Of a DNA stretch of 64,000 nt, positions 62,132 to 64,000 are shown one piece after another. The translations under genes and the position numbers were made by a program. How positions within the stretch are numbered: position 1 is the first letter of the stretch; each line of letters begins with the position of its first letter. The DNA lies in NCBI RefSeq assembly GCF_000208925.1, contig NW_001914867.1:83382-147381 (forward strand), read 5' to 3'. Origin of the DNA: Entamoeba histolytica HM-1:IMSS. Lineage: Eukaryota > Evosea > Mastigamoebida > Endamoebidae. The notes beneath the pieces are model-generated. The model was given only the letters and a program-made list of their open reading frames with translations, was not told the origin of the DNA and searched no databases.

Positions 62132-64000
62132 TTATTGTGTTATACTATGTGTATTTTGCTCTTCATTCTCTTCTTGTATTTTCCAATATTCTTTTAATAA
62201 ATAAATCACACTTAAACACAATATAAAGAATGGTATAATAATCATTTCTGGAATATGTTCATAAAACTTTGTATGAACTGAATATTCAATTGTACTTTCA
62301 GTTTTAATTCCTTTTGAATTATATCCACTAATTTTCATTGTTATTGTTTGTGGTCTTGTTGGAATATCAACAACAAATGAATATGTAGTTATTCCTGCAG
62401 TTCCTTCAATATTCATTAATGTATGTTCTTCTAATTTTTCTTTCATATATTCTTTCTTTTGTCCATCACTACTTTCTATTAAAATTCTATATGCTTTATC
62501 TCCTACTTCTTCATATTCAACTATTACAACTGCTTCTTTTTCTCTTATATCTATATTCTTAATATAGATTCCTCTTATATTACTTGTTTCTTCAATTTCA
62601 CTTCTTTTTCTATTCATATCTACACATAGTACCATTCCATTCTTAGTTCCAATTATATATGATTTAGTGTTTTCTTCTTGTAATTCATTTGCTACTATCA
62701 TCTCATATTTCTTTTGTTTTTCTTGTTGTCTTTTTACTTCTTCTACTCGTTTTTCCCATTTCATTTTATCCCATCCTATTTTTTTATATATTTTTGATGT
62801 TTTAAATAATTCTTGATTAATATTATTTCCATTATTTCTTATGACTCGTATTGGTTTACTATAGACAATATCATCAATATCTAGTGAATGACTTCCTGTA
62901 AATAATATGATTTCTGACTTCTCTTGTGCTTTTATTATTTTACTATCATACCCTCCTATCTTTGCTCCTATCTTCAATCCCTCCATTATTCTCATGTCTC
63001 TTCTTATTTTTTCATTTATTATTCTCATTTCCATAATTGTAAATTTCCCATTTCCTGTTGAAACACTAACACTAATACTTTCTCCATCTCTAAATACTCC
63101 TATTGGTCCAACAATACTACTATTGCCAAGTGTAATAGGGAATATATCTATGTTCTTTCCTGTACTTCCATCTAAACAATGAATCTTTCCATTATTCGTT
63201 CCAAACATTAACATTGTTATTTTTCTTCCTAAAACTAATCGAAGTACTTCTATCCCATGATTAATTCCTCCTCCTCCATTCATTTCCCATCTAACTCTTC
63301 CTGTCATATCAAAACAAACTACATTCCCATTAATATCTCCTGTCACAATGTTTAGTTCTCCATCTCGTGTTACATCTTCAACTACAATTCTCCCCATTAT
63401 TGGTCCAACTTGAAGTGGCCATCCTTGTGGGTCTTTTACTTTCCCATCCTCTAATGAAACTTGATGAATCCTTCCTGCTGTATTTCCAACAATTATTGTA
63501 TCTGGTATTCCATATTTCCCTATACTTTCAATCCCACTGATTAGTGCTGCACTTTCTCGAGAATTCATCACTGTTAAGTCAATAATTGTTAATGAAATAA
63601 TCTTTCCTGTTGATGGCTCAATAATACAAATACCAGAAACACAATACTTTTTCTCATCTATCATTTTCTCTATCTTTTGTCCACTTCGATCAACTGATGG
63701 TTTTGGATTAATAAAATACGTCACTGGAACTACTAGCCGTTTCCCATCTTTTCCTTCAATCATTTCTGGATCACTCAATATATGTGCTCTCAATCGTGCA
63801 TAGCTAAAATCTCCATCTTTTCCTGCATAATTGTCATAAATCGCTGCATGATAACAATTTATATGCTCATCTAACTCATCTTTCTGACAATTTCATTATG
63901 GAATAATTCGACTATCGACCTTTGTCCTTCTTTTGTTAATTCTCTTTGGAAAAATGGATCATTTTTGTATTCTTCCGCATTATACTTAACATCTTTATGG
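62132..64000 (-). CDS. DEX1-like FG-GAP/beta-propeller membrane protein, 5' partial, frameshifted
   Basis: The gene enters at the window edge. The first part (64000 to about 63890) reads NAEEYKNDPFFQRELTKEGQ in one frame; from 63886 the coding frame shifts by one and continues KDELDEHINCYHAAIYDNYA without a stop to 62132. The downstream protein has propeller repeats (GIPDTIIVGNTAGRIHQVSL, MGRIVVEDVTRDGELNIVTG, GKIHCLDGSTGKN) like plant DEX1 and integrin-type FG-GAP domains, a lumenal stalk, one membrane span (IIIPFFILCLSVIYLL) and a short acidic tail. It should be a type I secretory or surface protein. The shift near 63884-63892 has no splice signals: a real lesion or a sequencing error. Starting at the TTG 63793 is not credible. 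Confidence 0.78.

Noticed and set aside
1..64000. tRNA genes, tRNA arrays, rRNA and CRISPR
   Set aside because: No GGTTCGA-type B box with matching A box, no rRNA core sequence and no regularly spaced repeats were seen.

Overview
This window reads as nuclear DNA of an Entamoeba species, most likely from the E. histolytica / dispar / nuttalli group. The reasons are strong A+T richness, mostly intronless genes with very short 5' leaders, a few introns of about 50-80 nt that usually begin GTTTGT and end in AG (mostly TAG), GAAC-type boxes 10-40 nt upstream of many starts, a decayed non-LTR retrotransposon of the EhLINE type (R2-like endonuclease), and a secreted GH14 beta-amylase. The species cannot be fixed without a database search. 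A run of 100 N at 28380-28479 is a scaffold gap.

Layout. 1-3.3 kb: 3' part of an ALG13-like gene, a tiny membrane protein and a secreted, extremely lysine-rich protein, all on the minus strand. 3.3-6.8 kb: long spacer holding a decayed minus-strand gene. 6.9-9.6 kb: proteasome subunit RPN2. 10.4-11.3 kb: a small secreted protein. 11.8-15.8 kb: a decayed LINE on the minus strand. 15.9-17.3 kb: beta-amylase. 18.2-23.6 kb: minus-strand METTL25-like methyltransferase, FAR1/WRKY-GCM-type zinc protein, an unknown protein and a tail-anchored E2 (UBE2J/Ubc6). 23.7-25.4 kb: LMBR1-family membrane protein with one intron. 26.3-27.9 kb: an unknown protein that may be a degenerate alpha-kinase. 28.5-31.8 kb: condensin SMC2, 3' end lost in the gap. 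32.7-37.0 kb: myotubularin phosphatase and a BET bromodomain protein. 37.2-40.7 kb: a possible winged-helix protein and a START/F-box/WD40 protein. 41.6-45.7 kb: VIT-vWA protein and an ankyrin-TBC RabGAP with one intron. 45.9-47.8 kb: a four-exon TLDc protein. 48.0-50.6 kb: DHHC palmitoyltransferase, type II glycosyltransferase-like protein and a small unknown protein. 50.9-54 kb: unknown protein, divergent two-exon R-SNARE, CDC45. 54.9-57.9 kb: threonine dehydratase and gamma-tubulin. 58.8-64 kb: unknown protein, USP5-type deubiquitinase, and a DEX1-like beta-propeller membrane protein with a frameshift at the window edge.

The genes are mostly housekeeping: ubiquitin-proteasome (RPN2, UBE2J, USP5, F-box), chromosome and division functions (SMC2, CDC45, gamma-tubulin, BET), and membrane traffic or lipid signalling (R-SNARE, TBC, myotubularin, DHHC, LMBRD2). 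There is no operon logic. Several start codons were moved from non-ATG positions to the first in-frame ATG, and four genes were rebuilt across introns. Several spacers keep recognisable, stop-riddled remnants of coding sequence.
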